Positions 1 to 6,247 of a stretch of 11,548 nucleotides of DNA are shown here, one piece after another. Source of the DNA: Spirochaetales bacterium. Its GTDB lineage: Bacteria; Spirochaetota; Spirochaetia; Treponematales; UBA12059. Position 1 is the stretch's first letter, and each line of letters opens with the position of its first letter. The DNA lies in the NCBI GenBank assembly GCA_016938515.1, contig JAFGUM010000500.1, positions 1 to 11,548 on the forward strand, in the 5' to 3' direction. Made by a program: the position numbers and the translations under genes. Below the pieces are notes generated by a model. The model did no database searches. It was not told the DNA's origin and saw only the letters and a list, made by a program, of their open reading frames with translations.

Positions 1-1268
1 GAGACGACGCGGCGCAGGGATCCCTGGCAGTCGCCGAGCACCGAAGCAAAGTACGGATCCATTGCCAGCGATGGTAGCTCCTGATTCCTGTCAAACGCTT
101 CCTTGATTTTACCTAGGAAGGTGGAGCGGATGATGCATCCACCGCGCCAGGTCATCGCTATGGAGCCATAGTCGAGGTGCCAGGACCGCTCCTTATCAGC
201 CTCGCGGAGCAGCATGAAACCCTGCGTGTACGACACGATCTTGGCGGCTAACAGGGCTTTGCGCAGATCCTCGACCAGACTGTCCCGCTCTGCCCCTGCA
301 GGAAACGCCACAAGAGTTGCCGACCCTGGGCCTGCAAGCACCGCGGACGCTGCCTTGCGTTCGTCAACCAGCGATGACAGGCCCCGCGCGTACACGGCTT
401 CGGTGATGAGCGTCAGCGGTACGCCGGCATCCAGCGCTTCCTGGCTTGTCCACTTGCCCGTCCCCTTCTGCCCCGCCGCATCTAGTATACTCTCGACGAG
501 TGGGGAACCATCTTCGTCCTTGTACGCCAGGATGCCGGCGCTTATCTCTATGAGGTAGCTTTCAAGCTCGGTCTGGTTCCAAGCGCCAAACGTCGATGCC
601 ATCGTATCGTAGTTGAGTCCGAGCATCTCGTGCAGCAGCTGGTACGTTTCGGCTATCAGTTCCATATCACCATATTCGATGCCGTTGTGCACCATTTTAA
701 CGAAGTGGCCAGACCCGCCGGGGCCCATCCAGGCGCAGCACGCCTCGCCATCCGGCGTTCTGGCGGCTATGGCTTCGAACATATTTCTGACGAGGGGCCA
801 GGCTTCCGGATCCCCGCCGGGCATCAGCGATGGCCCGTGGCGCGCCCCCTCCTCGCCGCCGGAAACCCCCGAGCCGATGTACCTGATACCCTTCGCAGCG
901 AGATAGCCAGCCCGCCTGTCGGTGTCCTTCCAGAACGAGTTGCCGCCGTCAACGATAACATCACCCGCTTCGAGCAGGGGGAGCAGCTTGGCTATCGTAT
1001 CGTCTACAGCCTGTCCGGCTTTGACGAGCAGGATAACCGTGCGGGGCCGCTCCAGCATGCCAACGAAGCCTTCGATGGACTCGGACCCTACGATAGGTTT
1101 TGATGACGAACCCGGGCTACGCCCCTCGGATTCCGCACGCGCCAGAAACTCCCGCACGGGATTGGGCGAGCGGTTGTGTACTGCCACTGAAAAACCCTTG
1201 TCGTTCAGGTTGAGAACGAGATTCTGACCCATGACAGCCAAGCCTATCAAGCCAACATCAGCTTTCAT
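1..1268 (-). CDS. gnd: 6-phosphogluconate dehydrogenase, decarboxylating (3' end outside window)
   Basis: Converts 6-phosphogluconate to ribulose 5-phosphate, CO2 and NAD(P)H in the cytoplasm (oxidative pentose phosphate pathway). I translated 422 codons; the frame is open to the left edge, so about 50 C-terminal residues are missing against the usual ~470-480. Seen: Rossmann start with GLAVMGQN (residues 9-16); the catalytic segment HFVKMVHNGIEYGD (188-201) with Lys191, His194-Asn195 and Glu198; and the family signature ILDAAGQKGTGKW (261-273) of the all-helical C-terminal domain. The substrate-phosphate ligands known from sheep and E. coli enzymes that fall inside the window (Tyr of IEYGD, Lys and Thr of QKGTG, Arg of the YARGLSS segment) are all present, so ordinary 6PG activity is expected. 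The last Arg/His ligands lie beyond the edge. It starts 12 bp after the kinase stop and is the third gene of the rpiR-kinase-gnd operon. The full C-terminal domain argues against the shorter YihU/3-hydroxyisobutyrate dehydrogenase relatives. Confidence 0.95.
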   Translation of the reverse strand, partial: MKADVGLIGLAVMGQNLVLNLNDKGFSVAVHNRSPNPVREFLARAESEGRSPGSSSKPIVGSESIEGFVGMLERPRTVILLVKAGQAVDDTIAKLLPLLEAGDVIVDGGNSFWKDTDRRAGYLAAKGIRYIGSGVSGGEEGARHGPSLMPGGDPEAWPLVRNMFEAIAARTPDGEACCAWMGPGGSGHFVKMVHNGIEYGDMELIAETYQLLHEMLGLNYDTMASTFGAWNQTELESYLIEISAGILAYKDEDGSPLVESILDAAGQKGTGKWTSQEALDAGVPLTLITEAVYARGLSSLVDERKAASAVLAGPGSATLVAFPAGAERDSLVEDLRKALLAAKIVSYTQGFMLLREADKERSWHLDYGSIAMTWRGGCIIRSTFLGKIKEAFDRNQELPSLAMDPYFASVLGDCQGSLRRVV

Positions 1269-1280
1269 CTATCCCGCCTT

Positions 1281-2363
1281 TCAGCGCTGTACCCGGGCGC
1301 TGCCGCCCTGTGCCAGAGCTTCCACGTCCGCGAGGCTCGCCATCGTCGTATCCCCGGGGTAGGTCGTTACGAGCGCGCCGTGTGCCCACCCGAGCCGGAG
1401 CGACTCTTCCGGCGATCTTCCCGACATCAGCCCGTAGAAGAGCCCCGCCGCGAACCCGTCCCCGCCGCCGATCCTGTCGTACACGTCCAGCTCCATGGTC
1501 GGAGCTACCCACGACTGGCCGTTTATCCAGAGTACGGCGCTCCACGAATGCCTGTTGGTAGACCGAACCTCCCTCAGTGTCGTAGCCACGACGGAGATAT
1601 TCGGGAAGCGTGCTGTCACCTGTCCCATGATGGCAAGGAACCTGGCGGGGTCGAGCTTCGACACGCTGCTTGTTTCGAGCCCGGCCAGGCCAAGACCAAG
1701 TTGCAAATCTTCTTCGTTGCCAACGAGCACGTCGACATTTTCGACGATGCGCGACAGTACCTCAGGCGCGTTTACATGCCCGGAAGCCTTCCATAATTTA
1801 GCTCGGTAGTTCAAGTCGAACGAGACGACTACTCCGGCCGCCCTTGCCGCCTTCATGCCTTCGATGACGAGCTCAGGCGCGGCCTGCGACAGCGCCGAGA
1901 AGATACCACCCGAATGGAACCATCGTGTGCCACCGGCGAACACAGCGTTCCAGTCAAAGCTGCCTGGTGCGAGCAGGGCGGCGGCTTCGTTGGCTCTGTT
2001 GTAGAACACCACCGGTGGGCGCGGCCCCTGACCGCGGTCGCTCCACACCGTGGCCATGTTCGGTCCGCGTACTCCATCGTGGCTAAAGCGCGCGTAGATA
2101 CCCTCGACCCCCACCGCCCGTACTTCCCGCTCCACCTTGTGCCCTATGGGGTAATCAACGATGGCGCTGGTTACAGCCGTTTTCATGCCAAAGCAGCGAG
2201 CCAGATTGGCCGCGACGTTGTACTCACCCCCCGATACGTGCAGCGAGTACGTGTCGGCCACTGAAAATGGCACAATACCGGGATCCATCCTGGTTACCAG
2301 CGCGCCCAGGGTCACAAAATCTCGCGCGCCATCGCGTTTGGGTGGGATTACAAGGTTCCGCAT
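1281..2363 (-). CDS. kdgK: PfkB-family sugar kinase, 2-keto-3-deoxygluconate kinase type
   Basis: ATP-dependent kinase expected to phosphorylate 2-keto-3-deoxygluconate to KDPG in the cytoplasm, feeding the lower Entner-Doudoroff route. The protein has 360 residues. Features in order: SGGEYNVAANLARCFG near residues 44-59 (sugar-binding lid region, PfkB signature 1 area), WFHSGGIF (148-155), SFDLNYRAKLW (181-191), VDVLVGNEED (210-219), TLREV (262-266), and the C-terminal signature DRIGGGDGF (296-304) with catalytic base Asp302. SFDLNYRAKLW, the NEED segment, the TLRE segment and a C-terminal PGD motif (336-338) match the Thermotoga maritima KDG kinase pattern as I recall it. The site has GGGD where most PfkB proteins have GAGD; this variant also occurs in KDG kinases. 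The start is set by GAGGAG about 9 nt upstream of the ATG. It lies 54 bp after the RpiR gene and 12 bp before gnd. Other substrates (fructose-, gluconate- or sulfo-sugar-like) cannot be excluded from sequence. Confidence 0.85.
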   Translation of the reverse strand: MRNLVIPPKRDGARDFVTLGALVTRMDPGIVPFSVADTYSLHVSGGEYNVAANLARCFGMKTAVTSAIVDYPIGHKVEREVRAVGVEGIYARFSHDGVRGPNMATVWSDRGQGPRPPVVFYNRANEAAALLAPGSFDWNAVFAGGTRWFHSGGIFSALSQAAPELVIEGMKAARAAGVVVSFDLNYRAKLWKASGHVNAPEVLSRIVENVDVLVGNEEDLQLGLGLAGLETSSVSKLDPARFLAIMGQVTARFPNISVVATTLREVRSTNRHSWSAVLWINGQSWVAPTMELDVYDRIGGGDGFAAGLFYGLMSGRSPEESLRLGWAHGALVTTYPGDTTMASLADVEALAQGGSARVQR

Positions 2364-2417
2364 ACGTCGATTCTCCTCGAACTGGGCGCGGCAGACGCCC
2401 GAAAGTTTACGTCCACC

Positions 2418-3278
2418 TTACAGGCGGCGTCCGGCTATGGCATTTCTCATGTCCTGCAGGTGCCGATTTCCCGCGTCCCCCAGTCTTTCCATGATGAGTA
2501 CGTACAGGCTGTCCATGATTGCCAGCTGGGCTATGCGGGCGGACCAGGCTTCGGACACGTACGGAACAGACGGCGTCCTCGATACGAGCACCACGTCAGC
2601 CTTGCGGGCAAGAGGGCTTCTGGCGTGGCTCGTTACAACCACAACGGTGACGCGATCTCGTCGAACCGTTTCCAGAATCGACAGCGCGTCGACGTTGGCT
2701 CCCGTGTGGGAAAACAGTATAGCGAGGGAGCCAGGCTTGGCCTGTGACGCTACCATCAGCTGCAGGTGAAAATCAGACGGCGCTTGGCACGGCACACCAG
2801 TCCTTACAAACTTATGCAGCGCGTCCTGGGCTACCGTGTTTGACCCGCCAAGCCCGAACAACAGGATGCACGGAGCTTCGACAGCCGTGCGAGCCACCGT
2901 GTCCAGGGCTGCCTGGTCAAGAGACGCCAGCGTTGCTTCGAGAGCAGCTATGCTCGTCTTGAATACCGTCGTGACGGCGGATTGCTCGTCAAAAGCCGCT
3001 TCAGGAGCTTCGTACCAGGTGTCCCGCGGTGCGAGCACTTCGGTAGCCAGGGCTATGCGGAACTGCTGGTACCCGCCAAACCCCAGCTTGCGCACAAAGC
3101 GGAACAGCGTAGATTCGGAGACGCCGATGTGTTCAGCCAGCTCCTCGATGCTCGGGTTTACCGCGTCCCCGGGATGGGCGAGGATGTACTCCGCGACCCG
3201 CCGCTCCTTGGCAGAGCTGGTACCCAGGGCAGTACGAATAGCATCGAGGCATCCCGAATCTGATGTGCGCGCAACCAT
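2418..3278 (-). CDS. RpiR/MurR-family transcriptional regulator
   Basis: Sugar-phosphate-responsive DNA-binding regulator of 286 residues, the usual RpiR length. An N-terminal helix-turn-helix domain covers about residues 10-80; the turn and recognition helix are in SIEELAEHIGVSESTLFRFV (43-62). A SIS sugar-phosphate isomerase-like effector domain covers about 125-255, with its two typical loops at FGLGGSNTVA (141-150) and LFSHTGANVDAL (188-199). I chose the ATG at 3276-3278. The frame stays open upstream to 3392, but that 38-residue extension is encoded by the A/T-rich control region, looks nothing like the family, and would make the protein too long. No clear Shine-Dalgarno precedes the chosen ATG (see the promoter entry). 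First gene of the operon with kdgK and gnd, so it likely controls that operon and itself in response to a phosphorylated intermediate such as 6PG or KDPG. The effector is inferred only. Confidence 0.92.
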   Translation of the reverse strand: MVARTSDSGCLDAIRTALGTSSAKERRVAEYILAHPGDAVNPSIEELAEHIGVSESTLFRFVRKLGFGGYQQFRIALATEVLAPRDTWYEAPEAAFDEQSAVTTVFKTSIAALEATLASLDQAALDTVARTAVEAPCILLFGLGGSNTVAQDALHKFVRTGVPCQAPSDFHLQLMVASQAKPGSLAILFSHTGANVDALSILETVRRDRVTVVVVTSHARSPLARKADVVLVSRTPSVPYVSEAWSARIAQLAIMDSLYVLIMERLGDAGNRHLQDMRNAIAGRRL

Positions 3279-3284
3279 ACGCCC

Positions 3285-3313
3285 ATGGTAGTACGAAAGA
3301 AATATTTTTTCAA
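3285..3313 (-). promoter_or_regulatory. Putative promoter of rpiR-kdgK-gnd, apparently leaderless
   Basis: On the minus strand TTGAAA (3313-3308, 5 of 6 to the -35 consensus) is followed after exactly 17 bp by TACCAT (3290-3285, 4 of 6 to the -10 consensus). A start about 7 nt downstream falls on the chosen ATG of the regulator, which fits the absence of a ribosome binding site there. This is a prediction from consensus only. Confidence 0.4.
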
Positions 3314-3334
3314 GAAAGAAATTTTTATTATTTC
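3295..3334. promoter_or_regulatory. Paired A/T-rich GAAA...TTTC motifs, candidate RpiR operators
   Basis: Two 17-bp motifs bounded by GAAA and TTTC lie in the divergent control region: GAAAGAAATATTTTTTC at 3295-3311 and GAAATTTTTATTATTTC at 3318-3334. The second has perfect 5-bp arms, GAAAT and ATTTC. The 9-mer GAAAGAAAT also recurs directly at 3295 and 3314, 19 bp apart. The first motif sits in the spacer of the predicted rpiR promoter and the second just upstream of its -35. A/T-rich GAAA/TTTC palindromes are typical for MurR/RpiR-family operators. The assignment to this regulator is inferred from position. Confidence 0.45.
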
Positions 3335-3384
3335 CTGTCCATCGATTCCTGTCGTTGTTTCGCAGCGTTCGGTGCGATATCGTA

Positions 3385-3411
3385 TTGACCATGCGGCGGT
3401 ACAGGTATCAT
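3385..3411 (+). promoter_or_regulatory. Weak candidate promoter for the secreted protein gene
   Basis: TTGACC (3385-3390, 5 of 6 to -35) and TATCAT (3406-3411, 5 of 6 to -10) have only a 15-bp spacer, which is short for a sigma-70-type promoter. It lies 27 bp upstream of the plus-strand start codon. An alternative pair, TTGTTT/TATCGT at 3355-3383, has a 17-bp spacer but poorer boxes. Confidence 0.25.
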
Positions 3412-3437
3412 CCGGTACGGCTTTGGCAGGAGGCTTC

Positions 3438-3968
3438 ATGAAAACAGGCATACCGCTCGTCATCGCGTTGTGTGGTTTCCTGCTCATCGTTCCACCAGGG
3501 TCAGAAGCCCAGGAGACGCGCCATGTATACGAGGTGCGAGCCGCCGGGGAACCCTCGGCGCTGGCGTACACAGCGGGAATGCGCGTAGCCGCGGAAGCCG
3601 CCCGCCTGTTTGTGCCGGTGCGTTTCAGCAAAAAAGGAGACAGGGTCGAGTTCCAGTTGACCGGAGCAATCGAGTTTTCGGGCTTGGCATCGGTGGAAGT
3701 AGCCAGGTGGGAAGGATCGGTGGTGCTTCGCCATGAGTTCCTGGTGGGTTCACCACAACGACTCCCCAAAGCCGACAAGCGCTTTACGGTGCGCTTCAGC
3801 CTTGCCGAGCTCAAAGAACACGGCGGCTCCTACGCCGCTTCGCCACTGTTGTACGCTGTCTTCAAGGCCATCAGGGCAAGCCCGTACGCCCGGGGAAGCG
3901 CCTGGATACTCAGCGAACGCTTTACTGGTACAGGCTTCGTTGTCATCGTCGGCTTGAGCGCAAGCTGA
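3438..3968 (+). CDS. Secreted protein of unknown function
   Basis: A 176-residue protein with a clear N-terminal signal peptide: MKTG, a hydrophobic core to about residue 18, and a likely signal peptidase I site after SEA (22-24). The mature part is about 150 residues, basic and beta-rich in appearance, with no Cys and no further membrane helix. I do not recognise a family. The start is decided by the strong AGGAGG at 3429-3434 just upstream of the ATG. The same frame is open back to 3285, but that extension runs through the A/T-rich control region and would bury the signal peptide. The gene is divergent from rpiR and 116 bp upstream of the OsmC gene. Its position suggests a periplasmic or surface role, possibly co-controlled with the RpiR operon, but no function can be assigned. 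Confidence 0.75.
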   Translation: MKTGIPLVIALCGFLLIVPPGSEAQETRHVYEVRAAGEPSALAYTAGMRVAAEAARLFVPVRFSKKGDRVEFQLTGAIEFSGLASVEVARWEGSVVLRHEFLVGSPQRLPKADKRFTVRFSLAELKEHGGSYAASPLLYAVFKAIRASPYARGSAWILSERFTGTGFVVIVGLSAS

Positions 3969-4014
3969 AGCAGCCGGACGCGTATCATCTCCTGGTGCCG
4001 ATCTATCGTGATTT

Positions 4015-4023
4015 TGGTATATT
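4015..4023 (+). promoter_or_regulatory. Extended -10 promoter for the OsmC-family gene
   Basis: TGGTATATT matches an extended -10 element (TG-N plus TATATT, 5 of 6). No good -35 lies at 16-18 bp, which is acceptable for an extended -10 promoter. It starts about 60 bp upstream of the OsmC start codon, giving a short leader. Confidence 0.45.
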
Positions 4024-4034
4024 GTACAGAGCTT

Positions 4035-4061
4035 GACCCGGAAGCGTAGCGCCATCGGGTC
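4035..4061 (+). repeat. Inverted repeat in the OsmC leader
   Basis: GACCCG (4035-4040) and CGGGTC (4056-4061) form perfect 6-bp arms around 15 nt, with a smaller GCG/CGC hairpin inside. It lies just downstream of the predicted start site and 23 bp before the OsmC ATG. It could be a leader hairpin or a regulator site. No T-run follows, so it is not a terminator. Confidence 0.35.
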
Positions 4062-4084
4062 GCATCACATTCCGGAGGTAGTGC

Positions 4085-4498
4085 ATGTACGAGGTTTCCT
4101 GCGGCTGGCAAGGAGATATGGCTTTCAAGGCAGAGGTGGGTGGCCACGAGATTATGCTGGATGCCGACGAGGCGGTTGGTGGTCACGACCAGGGACCAAC
4201 ACCAAAACCCCTCACACTGGTCTCGCTGGCGGGTTGTACGGGTATGGACGTTATTTCCATACTCAGGAAGATGCGTGAGCCCGTATCGTGGTTCAACGTG
4301 CGGGTGCAGAGCGATCTTACGGGTGAACACCCCAAGACGTATACAAATATCAAGATTATTTACGAGTTCAAAGCCGCTGATGGGCTCAAGGATGAAAACG
4401 TCAGAAAGGCCATACTGCTATCGCAGGATAGGTACTGCGGTGTAAGCGCGATGATTAAAAAGGCTACACCCATCGATTTTGAAGTAGTGTACTTGTAA
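4085..4498 (+). CDS. OsmC/Ohr-superfamily protein, YhfA type
   Basis: A 137-residue cytoplasmic protein of the OsmC superfamily, whose characterised members are thiol peroxidases that reduce organic hydroperoxides. The two conserved cysteines are Cys51, in LAGCTGMDVISIL, and Cys118, in DRYCGVSAM. The second motif and the length (E. coli YhfA is about 134) place it in the YhfA-like branch, whose physiological substrate is not well defined, rather than among classical OsmC or Ohr proteins. The start is set by GGAGG about 6 nt upstream of the ATG. It follows the secreted protein gene by 116 bp with its own predicted promoter and converges on the sugar-uptake operon across a terminator hairpin. 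No functional tie to the neighbours is evident. Confidence 0.88.
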   Translation: MYEVSCGWQGDMAFKAEVGGHEIMLDADEAVGGHDQGPTPKPLTLVSLAGCTGMDVISILRKMREPVSWFNVRVQSDLTGEHPKTYTNIKIIYEFKAADGLKDENVRKAILLSQDRYCGVSAMIKKATPIDFEVVYL

Positions 4499-4502
4499 CT
4501 GC

Positions 4503-4537
4503 AAAAAACCAACCGCTGCCATGCGGTAGCGGTCGGT
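4503..4537 (-). terminator. Intrinsic terminator of the leftward sugar-uptake operon
   Basis: On the minus strand ACCGACCGCT (4537-4528) pairs with AGCGGTTGGT (4517-4508), including one G-U pair, followed by a short capped top and a run of five T (4507-4503). It begins 11 bp past the transporter stop codon. On the plus strand the same hairpin lies 9 bp past the OsmC stop but has no T-run after it, so it probably works mainly leftward. Confidence 0.75.
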
Positions 4538-4548
4538 ATCGTTGCCTT

Positions 4549-6237
4549 CTAGACGGCTCCCAGCCTGGTCTCGTCGTACGGTACTCCGCTGAGCGTTTCG
4601 CAGACACTTCGCGTTTGCTCGTCTACCGCGGATCTGTCTCCACCAGCGCGGAGGCGTTCCAGCTCGGAGAGCAGAACACGGTGGTTGGCTGGATCAAGGC
4701 GCAGTCGTGTGGATACGGCGACGCCCAGGGCCAGCAATAGTATCGGCAACAGCGCGAACAGCGCGCGTATTTTTCCCGCGGTGCCTGTGGGCTGTGCTAC
4801 AGCGACGGTAGCGCGCGTCGCGCCAGAGCCCTTGTAACCAGCGGCGTCGAGAGCGCGGCGCACAGCGCGGGCGTCTTCGTCGTCTAGTGCCGAATCAAGC
4901 GCGAGCAGCCCATCTCCACCGTCGACGTAGGCGCGCTCGAGCGCGGCGCGGTCTGCGGGCGTTGCGCTCGACGCGCGGGGGACGATGACGGTGGCCAGCT
5001 CTACTGGTTCCAGCCGGGCTGGTACGGGTCCCAGATACCCGATGGCGGCCAGAACAGCCCCGAGGAGCGGCAGTACGAGCGCGCCCTGGATGAGCTTGCG
5101 GATAAGTGTCATAGCGCCGGTATAGGTTCCCGCCCGTTTCTGTCCGGTCAGCAACTCGTCAACATCGACGACAAAAGGCAACAACTGGAAGGGCACGAGG
5201 ACAGCGGCTGATTGCCCAATGCCAGCGAGCACGCAGTTGAGCACCAACAGCACGGTCGGCGTCGTCGGTGTATGAAAGTACATGGCGGCCATGGCCACGA
5301 GCATGATGGACAGTCCGACGCGGTACGCGAAGGCGTGGCCTTTCTTGTTGGCAATCGCTATGTACACCGGCAAAGCCGCGATCTGCGGGATGAGGATAGC
5401 GGCCATCGCTACCATCAGGAAGCCTGGCTTGCCCAGATAATCCGCCAGGTAGAACTTGAGCCAACCCATGAGCACGTCCATCGTCGCGTACGCGAAGATG
5501 TACATGGCTATGTGGATGCGGAAGCTGCGGTTCCTGAAGATGGAAGCAAAGTTTCGTACGAATCCATCACGGGCTGTAGACGTGGAGGAGCTCTTGTCCG
5601 CCTCGGACTCCCAGGTGCCCAGATATACTACTATCCATGGCGCGGCGAACAACGCTCCGAATACAAGCCCCATTACGAGGTGACCCGTGCGCGGATCGTC
5701 AAACGCGTTGATGATGAGCTGGGGCATCGTGCCGGCCACGAGGGCAGCGAGCATTGAGAAAAACATGCGAAAACCCGTCAGCTTGTTGCGGTCCTTGAAG
5801 CTGAAGGCCATCTCGGCTGATAGCGCCCCGTAGGGTACGAGCACCATCGTCGTTACGGTGTAGAAAAAAATGTACGCAAAAAAATAGTACGTGAACAGCC
5901 CGAAGTCGGTGGACGCCCGTACCGGCACCCAGATGAGCACCATCGACAGGAATATGGGCACGATGCCGACGAGGAACCAGACGCGCCGTCTGCCAAAGCG
6001 ACTTTTCGTTCTGTCAGAAATATAGCCCATCAACGGGTCTGACACCGCATCCCAAATCTTGCCCAAGCCGGGTATGAGACCCGCGAGGAGGGGGCTCATG
6101 CCAACGATGGCTACGAGGTAGTACATCGTAAAGGTGCTTACGAGCAGAAAAGCCCCTCCGCCGTACAGGTCACCCAGTCCGTAGGCAATGCAGTTGCCGG
6201 TCTTGATCTCTCGTGCTGTGTTGGTGTGTTCCGTCAT
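4549..6237 (-). CDS. GPH-family sugar:cation symporter (MelB/YihO-like MFS)
   Basis: Inner-membrane transporter of 562 residues in the glycoside-pentoside-hexuronide family, with about 12 predicted helices. The diagnostic segment IWDAVSDPLMGYISD (61-75) carries Asp63 and Asp67, equivalent to MelB Asp55 and Asp59 that bind the coupling cation, followed by the basic loop RTKSRFGRRR. DVDELLTGQKRAGTYTG (358-374) is the family's usual second-half motif. E. coli YihO and YihP, of the sulfoquinovose locus, belong to this family, so with a sulfoquinovosidase directly upstream it is a candidate SQ or SQ-glycoside carrier. The exact substrate and direction are inferred. It is longer than the usual 440-500 residues because of an insertion at about 402-488, between the last two helices. 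The start at 6237 has GAGG upstream and leaves a 10-bp gap to the GH31 stop. An in-frame ATG at 6267 behind AGGTG would add 10 residues and overlap GH31 by 20 bp. Confidence 0.88.
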   Translation of the reverse strand: MTEHTNTAREIKTGNCIAYGLGDLYGGGAFLLVSTFTMYYLVAIVGMSPLLAGLIPGLGKIWDAVSDPLMGYISDRTKSRFGRRRVWFLVGIVPIFLSMVLIWVPVRASTDFGLFTYYFFAYIFFYTVTTMVLVPYGALSAEMAFSFKDRNKLTGFRMFFSMLAALVAGTMPQLIINAFDDPRTGHLVMGLVFGALFAAPWIVVYLGTWESEADKSSSTSTARDGFVRNFASIFRNRSFRIHIAMYIFAYATMDVLMGWLKFYLADYLGKPGFLMVAMAAILIPQIAALPVYIAIANKKGHAFAYRVGLSIMLVAMAAMYFHTPTTPTVLLVLNCVLAGIGQSAAVLVPFQLLPFVVDVDELLTGQKRAGTYTGAMTLIRKLIQGALVLPLLGAVLAAIGYLGPVPARLEPVELATVIVPRASSATPADRAALERAYVDGGDGLLALDSALDDEDARAVRRALDAAGYKGSGATRATVAVAQPTGTAGKIRALFALLPILLLALGVAVSTRLRLDPANHRVLLSELERLRAGGDRSAVDEQTRSVCETLSGVPYDETRLGAV

Positions 6238-6247
6238 TTTTTCCTCA

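Noticed and set aside
1..1268. Gnd read as a YihU-like sulfolactaldehyde reductase of the SQ pathway
   Set aside because: It has the long helical C-terminal domain with QKGTGKW and the 6PG phosphate ligands, which YihU-type proteins lack.
1281..2363. Kinase read as YihV (sulfofructose kinase)
   Set aside because: Motifs and length fit the KDG kinase branch of PfkB better, and no YihS or YihT partner is nearby.
3279..3392. Longer RpiR protein starting at 3392
   Set aside because: The extra 38 residues are encoded by the A/T-rich control region, show no family resemblance, and have no ribosome binding site.
3285..3437. Longer secreted protein starting at 3285
   Set aside because: It would place 51 basic/irregular residues before a clean signal peptide and skip the strong AGGAGG at 3429.
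4503..4537. Plus-strand terminator for the OsmC gene
   Set aside because: The hairpin has no T-run on the plus strand; the T-run lies on the minus-strand side only.
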